Below, one piece after another: positions 44,334 through 52,571 of a DNA stretch of 64,000 nucleotides (within the stretch, counting starts at the first letter, position 1; every line of letters begins with the position of its first letter). The stretch covers positions 1 through 64,000 of the forward strand of contig JAETNR010000018.1 of assembly GCA_021772055.1 (NCBI GenBank), read 5' to 3'. The notes beneath the pieces were generated by a model. The model ran no database searches, was not told the DNA's origin, and was given only the letters and a program-made list of their open reading frames with translations. Source of the DNA: Blautia sp. (GTDB taxonomy: Bacteria > Bacillota > Clostridia > Lachnospirales > Lachnospiraceae). The position numbers and the translations under genes are program-made.

Positions 44334-47300
44334 ATGAGAGAAGCGAGAAAGGAAGAACCGGGGCTGTATCGCCGACAATTTGAACATGACAACTGCGGGA
44401 TCGGGGCAGTAGTCAACATCAAGGGAAAGAAAACCCATGATACAGTGGCCGATGCTCTGAAAATTGTGGAGAATCTGGAGCATAGGGCAGGAAAAGATGC
44501 AGAAGGAAAGACAGGGGACGGCGTAGGAATTTTGCTGCAGATCTCCCACAGGTTTTTCAAAAAGGCATGTAAAAAAGAGGGAATTGAAATCGGACAGGAG
44601 AGGGAATACGGGATAGCACAGTTCTTTTTTCCGCAGCATGAGATCAAACGCGCCCAGGCAAAGAAAATGTTTGAAATCATTATCCGGAAGGAGGGGCTGA
44701 AGCTTCTGGGCTGGAGAATGGTTCCTGTAATTCCAGAAGTGCTGGGACATAAGGCAAAGGAATGTATGCCCTGTATTATGCAGGCATTCATTGAGAAGCC
44801 ACAGGATGTGGAAGCAGGACTTCCCTTTGACAGAATGCTGTATATTGCCCGCAGGGAGTTTGAACAGAGTAATGACAATACCTATGTGGTTTCCATGAGC
44901 AGCAGGACGATCGTTTATAAGGGAATGTTCCTTGTGGGCCAGCTTCGTACATTTTTTCCGGATCTGCAAAGCCCTGATTATGAATCCGCCATTGCCATGG
45001 TGCATTCACGGTTCAGCACCAATACCAATCCAAGCTGGGAAAGGGCTCATCCCAACCGTTTTATGGTACATAACGGAGAAATCAATACGATCCGCGGCAA
45101 TGCGGACAAAATGTTGGCGAGGGAAGAAAACATGGAATCTCCCTACCTGAAAGGGGAACTGCACAAAATTCTTCCGGTAGTCAACCGTTCCGGTTCGGAC
45201 TCTGCCATGTTGGATAACACCCTGGAATTTCTGGTAATGAGCGGTATGGAACTGCCTCTTGCCGTGATGATCACCATTCCGGAGCCATGGGCAAATAATG
45301 ATACCATTTCCCAGGAGAAGAGAGATTTTTACCAGTATTATGCAACCATGATGGAACCCTGGGACGGTCCGGCTTCCATTCTGTTTTCGGATGGAGATGT
45401 GATGGGTGCGGTACTTGACAGGAATGGACTTCGTCCGTCAAGATATTATGTTACCTCTGACGGCTATGTGATCCTTTCCTCTGAAGTAGGGGTAATGCCG
45501 GTTCCGGAAGAGAAGATCATACTGAAAGAGCGCCTGCATCCCGGAAAGATGCTTCTGGTGGATACTATTCAGGGGAGGATCATTGATGACAATGAATTAA
45601 AAGAAACCTATGCCAGAATGCATCCCTACGGAGAATGGCTGAACAGTCATCTTGTTCAGTTAAAAGATATTAAAATACCGAACCAGAGAGTGGAGGAATA
45701 TACGGAGGAGCAGAGGGCGCGTCTGCAGAAGGCATTTGGATATACCTATGAGCAGTACCGTACTTCCATCCGGAACATGGCTCTGAACGGCAGTGAAAGC
45801 ATTGGAGCCATGGGCGTGGATACCCCTCTGGCTGTTTTGTCAAAAGAACACCGCCCTCTGTTTGATTACTTTAAACAGATTTTTGCTCAGGTTACCAATC
45901 CTCCCATTGATTCCATCCGTGAGGAAATCGTGACATCCACAACAGTTTATGTGGGGAAGGATGGAAATCTTCTGGTGCAGCAGCCGGAAAACTGCCAGGT
46001 GCTTAAAATCGCCCATCCGATCCTGACCAATACGGATATGCTGAAGATCAAGACCCTGAAACAGGAAGGCTTCCAGGCAGCGGTCGTTTCTACGCTTTAT
46101 TATAAAAGCACAAAGCTTGAGCGTGCCATCGACAGGCTGTTTGTGGAGGTAGATAAAGCCTTTCGGGAAGGGGCAAATATTCTGGTGCTTTCTGACAGAG
46201 GCGTAGATGAAAACCATATGCCCATCCCGTCCCTTCTGGCAGTATCTGCGGTACACCAGCACCTTGTAAAAACAAAAAAGAGCACCTCTCTGGCCATTAT
46301 CGTGGAGTCCGGTGAGCCCAGAGAAGTGCACCATTTTGCCACCCTCCTGGGATACGGGGCAAGTGCGGTCAATCCTTACCTTGCGCAGGAAACCATCCGG
46401 GAGCTGATTGATAATCATATGCTGGATAAGGATTATTATGCCGCTGTGGATGATTACAATTACGCAGTTTTAAACGGTATTGTAAAAATTGCTTCGAAAA
46501 TGGGAATTTCTACGCTGCAGTCCTATCAGGGTGCGCAGATTTTTGAAGCCATTGGTATTTCCGGAGAAGTAATTGACAAATATTTTACCGGTACGGTCAG
46601 TCGTGTGGGCGGTATTACGCTGGAAGATATTGAGGACAATGTGGAGAAGCTTCATTCAGAAGCATTTGATCCCCTGGGGCTGACCACGGATCTGACTTTG
46701 GACAGTGTGGGAGCCCATAAGATGAGAAGCCAGGGGGAGGATCACCGGTATAATCCAAAAACCATCCATCTTCTGCAGCAGTCAACCAAATGCGGCGACT
46801 ACCAGATGTTTAAGGAATATACGTCTCTGGTGAATCAGGAGAGCCACGGGAACTTAAGAGGACTGATGGAATTTAAATATGCGGATACCCCCCTTCCCCT
46901 GGAAGAAGTAGAGAGCGTGGAGGAAATCGTGAAACGCTTTAAAACAGGTGCCATGTCTTACGGCTCGATTTCCAAGGAGGCTCATGAGACACTGGCTATA
47001 GCCATGAATCGTCTCCACGGAAAGTCCAATACAGGAGAGGGGGGAGAGAGCGACGAACGGATTGATTCTGCAGGCTCCGAAGATGACCGCTGTTCTGCAA
47101 TCAAACAGGTTGCCAGCGGACGGTTCGGTGTTACCAGCAGGTATCTTGTTTCCGCAAAAGAAATACAGATTAAAATGGCCCAGGGCGCAAAACCGGGAGA
47201 AGGAGGGCATCTTCCTGCAAAAAAAGTGTATCCCTGGATTGCAAAAACACGTCACTCTACACCGGGTGTCAGCCTGATTTCTCCGCCGCCGCATCACGAT

Positions 47301-48881
47301 ATTTATTCTATTGAGGATTTGGCACAATTGATCTACGATCTGAAAAATGCCAACAAATATGCGGATATTTCCGTAAAACTGGTTTCGGAGGCAGGTGTGG
47401 GTACAGTAGCAGCAGGCGTTGCAAAAGCCGGCGCCCAGACAATCCTGATTTCCGGTTATGACGGAGGTACAGGCGCTGCGCCCAGAAGTTCCATTCACAA
47501 TGCAGGCCTTCCCTGGGAGCTTGGACTTGCGGAAACCCATCAGACCCTTCTGCGGAACGGGCTGAGAAACCGGGTGCGGATTGAGACGGACGGCAAGCTG
47601 ATGAGCGGGCGTGATGTAGCCATCGCTGCGCTTTTAGGGGCAGAGGAATTTGGTTTTGCCACAGGCCCCCTTGTGACCATGGGCTGTGTGATGATGCGCG
47701 TCTGCAATCTGGATACCTGCCCGGTAGGGGTAGCTACCCAGAATCCGGAACTTCGCAAGAGATTCCGGGGCAAACCGGAATATGTGGAAAAATTTATGCG
47801 GTTTATCGCACAGGAGCTGCGGGAATATATGGCTCGTCTGGGAGTCCGCACTCTGGATGAAATGGTGGGAAGGACCGATCTTCTGGTTCCAAAAGAAAAC
47901 GTGGAGGAACCCCATAAGGGAAAGGTGGATTTGAGTTCGATCCTGTACAATCCGTATGCAGGAAGTAAGGAAAAGGTTACCTTTGACCCGAAAGCAGAAT
48001 ATAATTTTGAACTGGAGAAAACCTTAGATGAAAAGGTTCTGCTGAAAAAGTGCGCAGCATCCATTTCTTCAGGCGAACCGGTGGAGATCAACGTAGAAGT
48101 AACGAACACGGACCGTGCATTTGGTACGATCCTGGGCGCAGAGATTACCAGGCAGAAGAAAGACGGGCTTGCAGAAGATACGATCGTGGTCAACTGTACT
48201 GGGGCAGGAGGACAGAGCTTTGGTGCATTTATTCCCAAAGGACTGACCTTGAATCTTACCGGTGACAGCAATGACTACTTTGGCAAGGGACTTTCCGGCG
48301 GGAAGCTGATCGTGAAGGTTCCGGAGAAAGCTGCCTATAAAGCAGAAGAAAATATCATCATAGGAAACGTGGCTCTTTACGGCGCTACAAGCGGAACTGC
48401 ATTTATCAACGGTGTTGCGGGAGAACGGTTTGCAGTTCGCAACTCCGGTGCCTGTGCGGTTGTGGAGGGTGTTGGAGAGCACGGATGTGAATATATGACA
48501 GGTGGCCGCGTAGTGGTTCTCGGGAAAACAGGCAAAAACTTTGCGGCAGGTATGAGCGGCGGGATTGCTTACGTTCTGGATATGCACAGCGAGCTTTATA
48601 AAAATATCAACAAAGCGATGATTTCCATTGAAAAAGTGGAGAATAAATATGATAAGAAGGAACTGTATGATCTGATCGAGGCCCATGTGAAGGCAACCGG
48701 CTCCAGCCTTGGTGCCGGGATTCTGGCGGATTTTGAATCCTATCTGCCTTATTTTAAGAAACTGATTCCTGGTGAATATAAGAGAATGCTCACTCTCAGC
48801 GCAAAACTTGAGGAAAAGGGGCTTACAGGCGAACAAGCACAGATGGAAGCATTCTATGAAAGTATTGGTGTGAAACATTAA
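44334..48881 (+). CDS. gltB: Glutamate synthase large subunit
   Basis: 1515 residues from the ATG at 44334, about 9 nt after AAAGG (an ATG at 44325 would sit on the ribosome site). A 20-residue propeptide precedes Cys21 in HDNCGIGAVV, the glutaminase nucleophile. The FMN domain shows KPGEGGHLPAKKVYPWIAKT and SGYDGGTGAAPRSSIHNAG; the 3Fe-4S cluster cysteines lie in MGCVMMRVCNLDTCPVG; the C-terminal GXGXG beta-helix follows (GERFAVRNSGACAVVEGVG). It makes glutamate from glutamine and 2-oxoglutarate with GltD. Confidence 0.96.
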   Translation: MREARKEEPGLYRRQFEHDNCGIGAVVNIKGKKTHDTVADALKIVENLEHRAGKDAEGKTGDGVGILLQISHRFFKKACKKEGIEIGQEREYGIAQFFFPQHEIKRAQAKKMFEIIIRKEGLKLLGWRMVPVIPEVLGHKAKECMPCIMQAFIEKPQDVEAGLPFDRMLYIARREFEQSNDNTYVVSMSSRTIVYKGMFLVGQLRTFFPDLQSPDYESAIAMVHSRFSTNTNPSWERAHPNRFMVHNGEINTIRGNADKMLAREENMESPYLKGELHKILPVVNRSGSDSAMLDNTLEFLVMSGMELPLAVMITIPEPWANNDTISQEKRDFYQYYATMMEPWDGPASILFSDGDVMGAVLDRNGLRPSRYYVTSDGYVILSSEVGVMPVPEEKIILKERLHPGKMLLVDTIQGRIIDDNELKETYARMHPYGEWLNSHLVQLKDIKIPNQRVEEYTEEQRARLQKAFGYTYEQYRTSIRNMALNGSESIGAMGVDTPLAVLSKEHRPLFDYFKQIFAQVTNPPIDSIREEIVTSTTVYVGKDGNLLVQQPENCQVLKIAHPILTNTDMLKIKTLKQEGFQAAVVSTLYYKSTKLERAIDRLFVEVDKAFREGANILVLSDRGVDENHMPIPSLLAVSAVHQHLVKTKKSTSLAIIVESGEPREVHHFATLLGYGASAVNPYLAQETIRELIDNHMLDKDYYAAVDDYNYAVLNGIVKIASKMGISTLQSYQGAQIFEAIGISGEVIDKYFTGTVSRVGGITLEDIEDNVEKLHSEAFDPLGLTTDLTLDSVGAHKMRSQGEDHRYNPKTIHLLQQSTKCGDYQMFKEYTSLVNQESHGNLRGLMEFKYADTPLPLEEVESVEEIVKRFKTGAMSYGSISKEAHETLAIAMNRLHGKSNTGEGGESDERIDSAGSEDDRCSAIKQVASGRFGVTSRYLVSAKEIQIKMAQGAKPGEGGHLPAKKVYPWIAKTRHSTPGVSLISPPPHHDIYSIEDLAQLIYDLKNANKYADISVKLVSEAGVGTVAAGVAKAGAQTILISGYDGGTGAAPRSSIHNAGLPWELGLAETHQTLLRNGLRNRVRIETDGKLMSGRDVAIAALLGAEEFGFATGPLVTMGCVMMRVCNLDTCPVGVATQNPELRKRFRGKPEYVEKFMRFIAQELREYMARLGVRTLDEMVGRTDLLVPKENVEEPHKGKVDLSSILYNPYAGSKEKVTFDPKAEYNFELEKTLDEKVLLKKCAASISSGEPVEINVEVTNTDRAFGTILGAEITRQKKDGLAEDTIVVNCTGAGGQSFGAFIPKGLTLNLTGDSNDYFGKGLSGGKLIVKVPEKAAYKAEENIIIGNVALYGATSGTAFINGVAGERFAVRNSGACAVVEGVGEHGCEYMTGGRVVVLGKTGKNFAAGMSGGIAYVLDMHSELYKNINKAMISIEKVENKYDKKELYDLIEAHVKATGSSLGAGILADFESYLPYFKKLIPGEYKRMLTLSAKLEEKGLTGEQAQMEAFYESIGVKH

Positions 48882-48895
48882 GGGAGGAAAAATAC

Positions 48896-50380
48896 ATGGG
48901 AAAACCAACAGGCTTTTTGGAGTATCATAGAGAAACGGCGAAGGTGCTGCCGCCTAAGGTTCGGATTTCCAATTTTCATGAGTTCCGGATTCCGCTGAAT
49001 AAAGAAAAGCAAATGTTACAGGGAGCACGCTGTATGGCCTGCGGCGTCCCTTTTTGCCAGTCCGGTGCTATGATTGCAGGAATGGCTTCCGGATGTCCCC
49101 TTCATAATCTGGTTCCGGAAACAAATGACCTGGTATATACAGGCAACTGGAAACAGGCATATAATCGTCTCAGCAAGACCCACAGCTTTCCGGAATTTAC
49201 CTCAAGGGTCTGCCCCGCTCTCTGTGAGGCTGCCTGTACCTGCAATCTGAACGGAGAGCCGGTGGCAACCAAGGAAAATGAGAGGGCAATCATAGAAACA
49301 GCTTTTGAAGAGGGCTGGGTGATGCCCAAGAAACCCAAGGTACGTACAGGAAAGACCATTGCTGTTGTGGGAAGCGGACCAGCTGGGCTTGCCGCAGCGC
49401 AGCAGCTGAACAGAAGAGGCCATCAGGTGACTGTTTATGAGAGAAGTGACAGGATCGGCGGCCTTCTCCGTTATGGGATCCCTAATATGAAACTGGAAAA
49501 ATGGGTGATTGACAGACGGGTTTATCTTATGGAAGAAGAAGGGGTGACATTTGTTACCAATACCAATATTGGGGTGGATATTTCCGCAAAAGAGCTTCAG
49601 AAAAAATTTGACAGGGTGGTTCTTGCCTGCGGAGCTTCCAATCCAAGGGATATCAAAGTTCCGGGAAGAGAAGCGAAGGGAATATACTTTGCCGTGGACT
49701 TCTTAAAGAAGGTAACGAAATCCCTTCTGGACAGTGATTTTGGAAAGGTCCCTTATGAACTTGCCAGAGGAAAGCATGTCCTGGTTATCGGCGGCGGAGA
49801 TACGGGGAACGACTGTGTAGGAACTGCTATCCGCCTGGGAGCAAAATCCGTGAAACAACTGGAGATGATGCCTAAACCGCCGGTGGAAAGGATGGAGAGC
49901 AATCCATGGCCTCAGTGGCCGAAAGTGCTGAAAACGGATTATGGCCAGGAAGAGGCCATTGCCGTATTTGGCAGTGATCCCAGAATCTATCAGACCACCG
50001 TAACAGAATTTATTCCTGATAAAAAAGGAAATGTATGCAAAGCAAAGATCGTGAAGCTGGCAGGCCAAAAGGATGAAAAGACAGGCAGAATGGTGATGGT
50101 TCCTCTGGAAGGAACAGAGGAAGTGATCCCTGTGGACCTGGTGCTGATTGCAGCCGGATTTCTGGGAAGCGAAAAATATGTGACAGAGGCTTTTGGCGTG
50201 GCTGTAAATACCCGCACCAATGTGGACACAAAGCCGGACTGCTATGATACTTCCGTTCCTGGGGTATTTACTGCAGGAGATATGCACAGAGGCCAGTCTC
50301 TGGTGGTATGGGCGATCCGGGAAGGCAGAGAGGCTGCAAAGATGGTCGATGAATCTTTGATGGGATACACAAACCTTTAA
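48896..50380 (+). CDS. gltD: Glutamate synthase small subunit
   Basis: 494 residues after GGGAGG, 14 nt after gltB. N-terminal cysteines for two 4Fe-4S clusters are in ARCMACGVPFCQSG and RVCPALCEAACTCNLNG. The FAD site is IAVVGSGPAGLAAAQQL, the NAD(P)H site VLVIGGGDTGNDCVG, and the C-terminal FAD motif is VPGVFTAGDMHRGQSLVVWA. It passes electrons from NAD(P)H to GltB. Confidence 0.96.
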   Translation: MGKPTGFLEYHRETAKVLPPKVRISNFHEFRIPLNKEKQMLQGARCMACGVPFCQSGAMIAGMASGCPLHNLVPETNDLVYTGNWKQAYNRLSKTHSFPEFTSRVCPALCEAACTCNLNGEPVATKENERAIIETAFEEGWVMPKKPKVRTGKTIAVVGSGPAGLAAAQQLNRRGHQVTVYERSDRIGGLLRYGIPNMKLEKWVIDRRVYLMEEEGVTFVTNTNIGVDISAKELQKKFDRVVLACGASNPRDIKVPGREAKGIYFAVDFLKKVTKSLLDSDFGKVPYELARGKHVLVIGGGDTGNDCVGTAIRLGAKSVKQLEMMPKPPVERMESNPWPQWPKVLKTDYGQEEAIAVFGSDPRIYQTTVTEFIPDKKGNVCKAKIVKLAGQKDEKTGRMVMVPLEGTEEVIPVDLVLIAAGFLGSEKYVTEAFGVAVNTRTNVDTKPDCYDTSVPGVFTAGDMHRGQSLVVWAIREGREAAKMVDESLMGYTNL

Positions 50381-50389
50381 AAAAGGTAG

Positions 50390-50418
50390 TTGACAAAGAG
50401 GGATGCGATTGTTATAAT
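50390..50418 (+). promoter_or_regulatory. Strong promoter of glnA
   Basis: TTGACA (50390-50395), exactly 17 nt, TATAAT (50413-50418): consensus boxes. The start point should be near 50425, placing the hexaloop hairpin at the very 5' end of the RNA. Confidence 0.9.
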
Positions 50419-50426
50419 ACGTGCAT

Positions 50427-50440
50427 GAACAAGGGCGTTC
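50427..50440 (+). promoter_or_regulatory. ANTAR-type hexaloop hairpin, glnA leader
   Basis: GAAC-AAGGGC-GTTC: 4-bp stem closing on C-G, A1 and G4 in the loop. Its loop overlaps the terminator's 5' arm (50431-50437). Confidence 0.6.
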
Positions 50441-50481
50441 TTTTGATGGGGAAACCAGTCAGAAGTGCGCCCTTTATTTGA
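50431..50481 (+). terminator. Leader terminator upstream of glnA
   Basis: AAGGGCG (50431-50437) pairs with CGCCCTT (50468-50474), with an inner stem (CTTTTGA / GTCAGAAG-type pairing) and TTTATTTGATTT following. It lies about 30 nt before the glnA start. Confidence 0.7.
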
Positions 50482-50509
50482 TTTGATTGAATGATAAGGA
50501 GAGAATAGA

Positions 50510-51832
50510 ATGGGGAATTATACCAGAGAGGAAGTCCTGCAGATGGCTGAAGAGGAGGATGTGGAATTTATCCGCCTTCAGTTTACTGATATGTTTGGTG
50601 CTTTGAAAAATATTGCGATCACTTCGCGGGAACTTCCCCGGGTGCTTAGGGATGGGTATATTATTGACGGAAGTTCTATTGCCGGAGTAGCAGAGGAAAC
50701 AGAGCCTGATCTGTATTTGTATCCGGATCCGAATACATTTACTATTCTGCCGTGGAGACCCCAGCAGGGAAAGGTGGCGCGGCTTTTGTGCGATCTGTAC
50801 AAAGCAGATGGAACAGCCTGTACAAACAGCGCCAGATATATCCTGAAAAGAATTTCTAAAAAAGCAGAAGCAGAGGGTTATATCTGTTTTATTGACCCGG
50901 AATGTGAGTTTTTCCTGTTTCATTCGGATGACAATGGCATGCCGACTACATTGACCCATGAGAAAGCAGGATATCTTGACATGAGTCCCCTGGATCTTGG
51001 GGAAAATGCAAGAAGGGATATGGTGCTGAATCTGGAAGATATGGGAATTGAAGTAGAGTCCTCCCATCATGAGATTGCACCTGCACAGCATGAGATTGTC
51101 TTTAAGAACGGGGAAGTAAATGAAATGGCTGACCGTATTATGACCTTTAAAATGGCTGTGCGTACCATTGCCAAGCGCCACGGACTTCATGCCACCTTTA
51201 TGCCGAAGCCAAGAACCGATGTGGATGGTTCCGGTATGCACATCAGCTTTTCTGTTTTTAAAGACGGAGAAAATATTTTTGAGTGCCAGAAGGAACCAAA
51301 AGGGCTCAGTGATGAGGCGTATTACTTTATAGGAGGCCTTCTTGCACACAGCAGAGAGATGGCACTGGTCACCAATCCTCTGGTAAATTCCTATAAACGT
51401 CTGGTGCCGGGATATAAGGCGCCTACGGAGCTGACCTGGACCAGGAATAATCAGAACTCTCTGGTAAGGATTCCGGTTGCCAGAAAAGGAAATACGAAGA
51501 TCGAACTGAGAAGTCCGGATGCAGCATCCAATCCATACCTGGTATTTGCAGTTTGTCTTGCAGCGGGGCTGGATGGAATTCATAAGAAGATTTTCCCTAC
51601 GGAAGCTTCTGACCGTTCGGAAAGAGGTTCTTCTGAACAGTCACAGCCGGTGGAGAATCTTCCGGAAAATCTGAAAGAAGCCATTGAACTTTTTGAAGGA
51701 AGTTCCTGGATAAAAGATGTTCTGGGAAAAGCTTTCTGTGAGAAATATGCAGCTTCCAAGAAAAGGGAATGGCTGAAGTATACAAGACAGGTAACAGACT
51801 GGGAAATAGAAAATTATCTTTATCGTATCTAA
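50510..51832 (+). CDS. glnA: Glutamine synthetase type I
   Basis: 440 residues after AAGGAG. Key segments: IIDGSSIAGVAEETEPDLYL (N-terminal latch), FIDPECEFFLF, SSHHEIAPAQHEIVF and GSGMHISFSVF (metal and ATP), and NSYKRLVPGYKAPTELTW (substrate). The short length and the lack of an obvious adenylylation-type insertion suggest the GSI-alpha class. It duplicates the reaction of glnN at 37120. It is followed at 46 nt by an ANTAR regulator, an arrangement I recall from other clostridia. Confidence 0.96.
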   Translation: MGNYTREEVLQMAEEEDVEFIRLQFTDMFGALKNIAITSRELPRVLRDGYIIDGSSIAGVAEETEPDLYLYPDPNTFTILPWRPQQGKVARLLCDLYKADGTACTNSARYILKRISKKAEAEGYICFIDPECEFFLFHSDDNGMPTTLTHEKAGYLDMSPLDLGENARRDMVLNLEDMGIEVESSHHEIAPAQHEIVFKNGEVNEMADRIMTFKMAVRTIAKRHGLHATFMPKPRTDVDGSGMHISFSVFKDGENIFECQKEPKGLSDEAYYFIGGLLAHSREMALVTNPLVNSYKRLVPGYKAPTELTWTRNNQNSLVRIPVARKGNTKIELRSPDAASNPYLVFAVCLAAGLDGIHKKIFPTEASDRSERGSSEQSQPVENLPENLKEAIELFEGSSWIKDVLGKAFCEKYAASKKREWLKYTRQVTDWEIENYLYRI

Positions 51833-51877
51833 AGTTCTAAGGTTTGTCGGAAATAGAAAAATGAGGAGTCGTATTGT

Positions 51878-52432
51878 ATGAGTGGCAGCATCGTAATCGC
51901 TTTACCGAAAATTGAAGATGCAAAAAAGATCCGTACGATATTGGTAAGACACGGATTTTCAGTAGCTGCAGTATGCAATACGGCTTCCCATGCACTTTCC
52001 AGTATCTCCGAGCTGGAGAGCGGCGTCCTGATCTGTGGTTACCGCCTGCCGGATATGTATTACCACAATCTGAAGGAATGCCTGCCGGAAGGTTTTGAAA
52101 TGCTTCTTCTTGCGTCTGCAAGAATCATCCAGGAGGTTCCTGCATCCGTGCTTACTGTGGAACTGCCCATGAAGGCAGGAGACTTTTTAAACACTGTAAA
52201 TATGGTTCTGGCTCAGATTGAACGCCGCAGCAGAAAAGATAAGAAAAAGCCAAAGCCCCGCACATGGAAGGAACAGAATTATATTTCCAATGCGAAGATG
52301 CTGCTGATGCAGCGGAACCACCTCAGTGAGGAAGAAGCATATCGCTATATCCAGAAGTGCAGTATGGACTCCGGCACGAATATGGTGGAAACGGCGCAGA
52401 TGCTTTTGATGCTGTTTTATGATGAACTTTAA
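51878..52432 (+). CDS. ANTAR-domain antiterminator with degenerate receiver (NasT/AmiR-like)
   Basis: 184 residues. Residues 1-115 have a receiver fold, but the phosphoacceptor position is Gly54 (LICGYRLPDM) and the N-terminal acidic pair is missing (IVIALPKIEDA), so phosphorylation is unlikely. A basic linker (RRSRKDKKKPKPR) leads to the C-terminal ANTAR domain: AKMLLMQRNHLSEEEAYRYI then MVETAQMLLMLF. ANTAR proteins bind paired hexaloop hairpins in leader RNAs and prevent termination. It is co-directional with glnA, and five matching hairpins lie in this window. What it senses is unknown. Confidence 0.9.
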   Translation: MSGSIVIALPKIEDAKKIRTILVRHGFSVAAVCNTASHALSSISELESGVLICGYRLPDMYYHNLKECLPEGFEMLLLASARIIQEVPASVLTVELPMKAGDFLNTVNMVLAQIERRSRKDKKKPKPRTWKEQNYISNAKMLLMQRNHLSEEEAYRYIQKCSMDSGTNMVETAQMLLMLFYDEL

Positions 52433-52453
52433 CAGAAATGAAATATTGAATTC

Positions 52454-52473
52454 TGATCACAAAGGCGTGATCA
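52454..52473 (+). promoter_or_regulatory. ANTAR-type hexaloop hairpin, aspS-gatCAB leader
   Basis: TGATCAC-AAAGGC-GTGATCA: perfect 7-bp stem, starting 22 nt after the ANTAR gene stop and 9 nt before the terminator at 52482. It is the best-formed of the five. Confidence 0.65.
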
Positions 52474-52481
52474 AAATATCC

Positions 52482-52526
52482 AATCCTGGCATACTACGGG
52501 TGATTACGGGTATGCCGGGATTTTTT
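52482..52526 (+). terminator. Terminator between ANTAR gene and aspS
   Basis: AATCCTGGCATAC (52482 on) pairs with GTATGCCGGGATT (one G-T pair), followed by a T-run to 52526. It lies 45 nt before the aspS start, so readthrough or antitermination is needed for aspS-gatCAB to be expressed from glnA. Confidence 0.85.
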
Positions 52527-52571
52527 ATCATAGGAAAGAGATTCTTTCTTATTAAAATGGAGGATGAGGAA

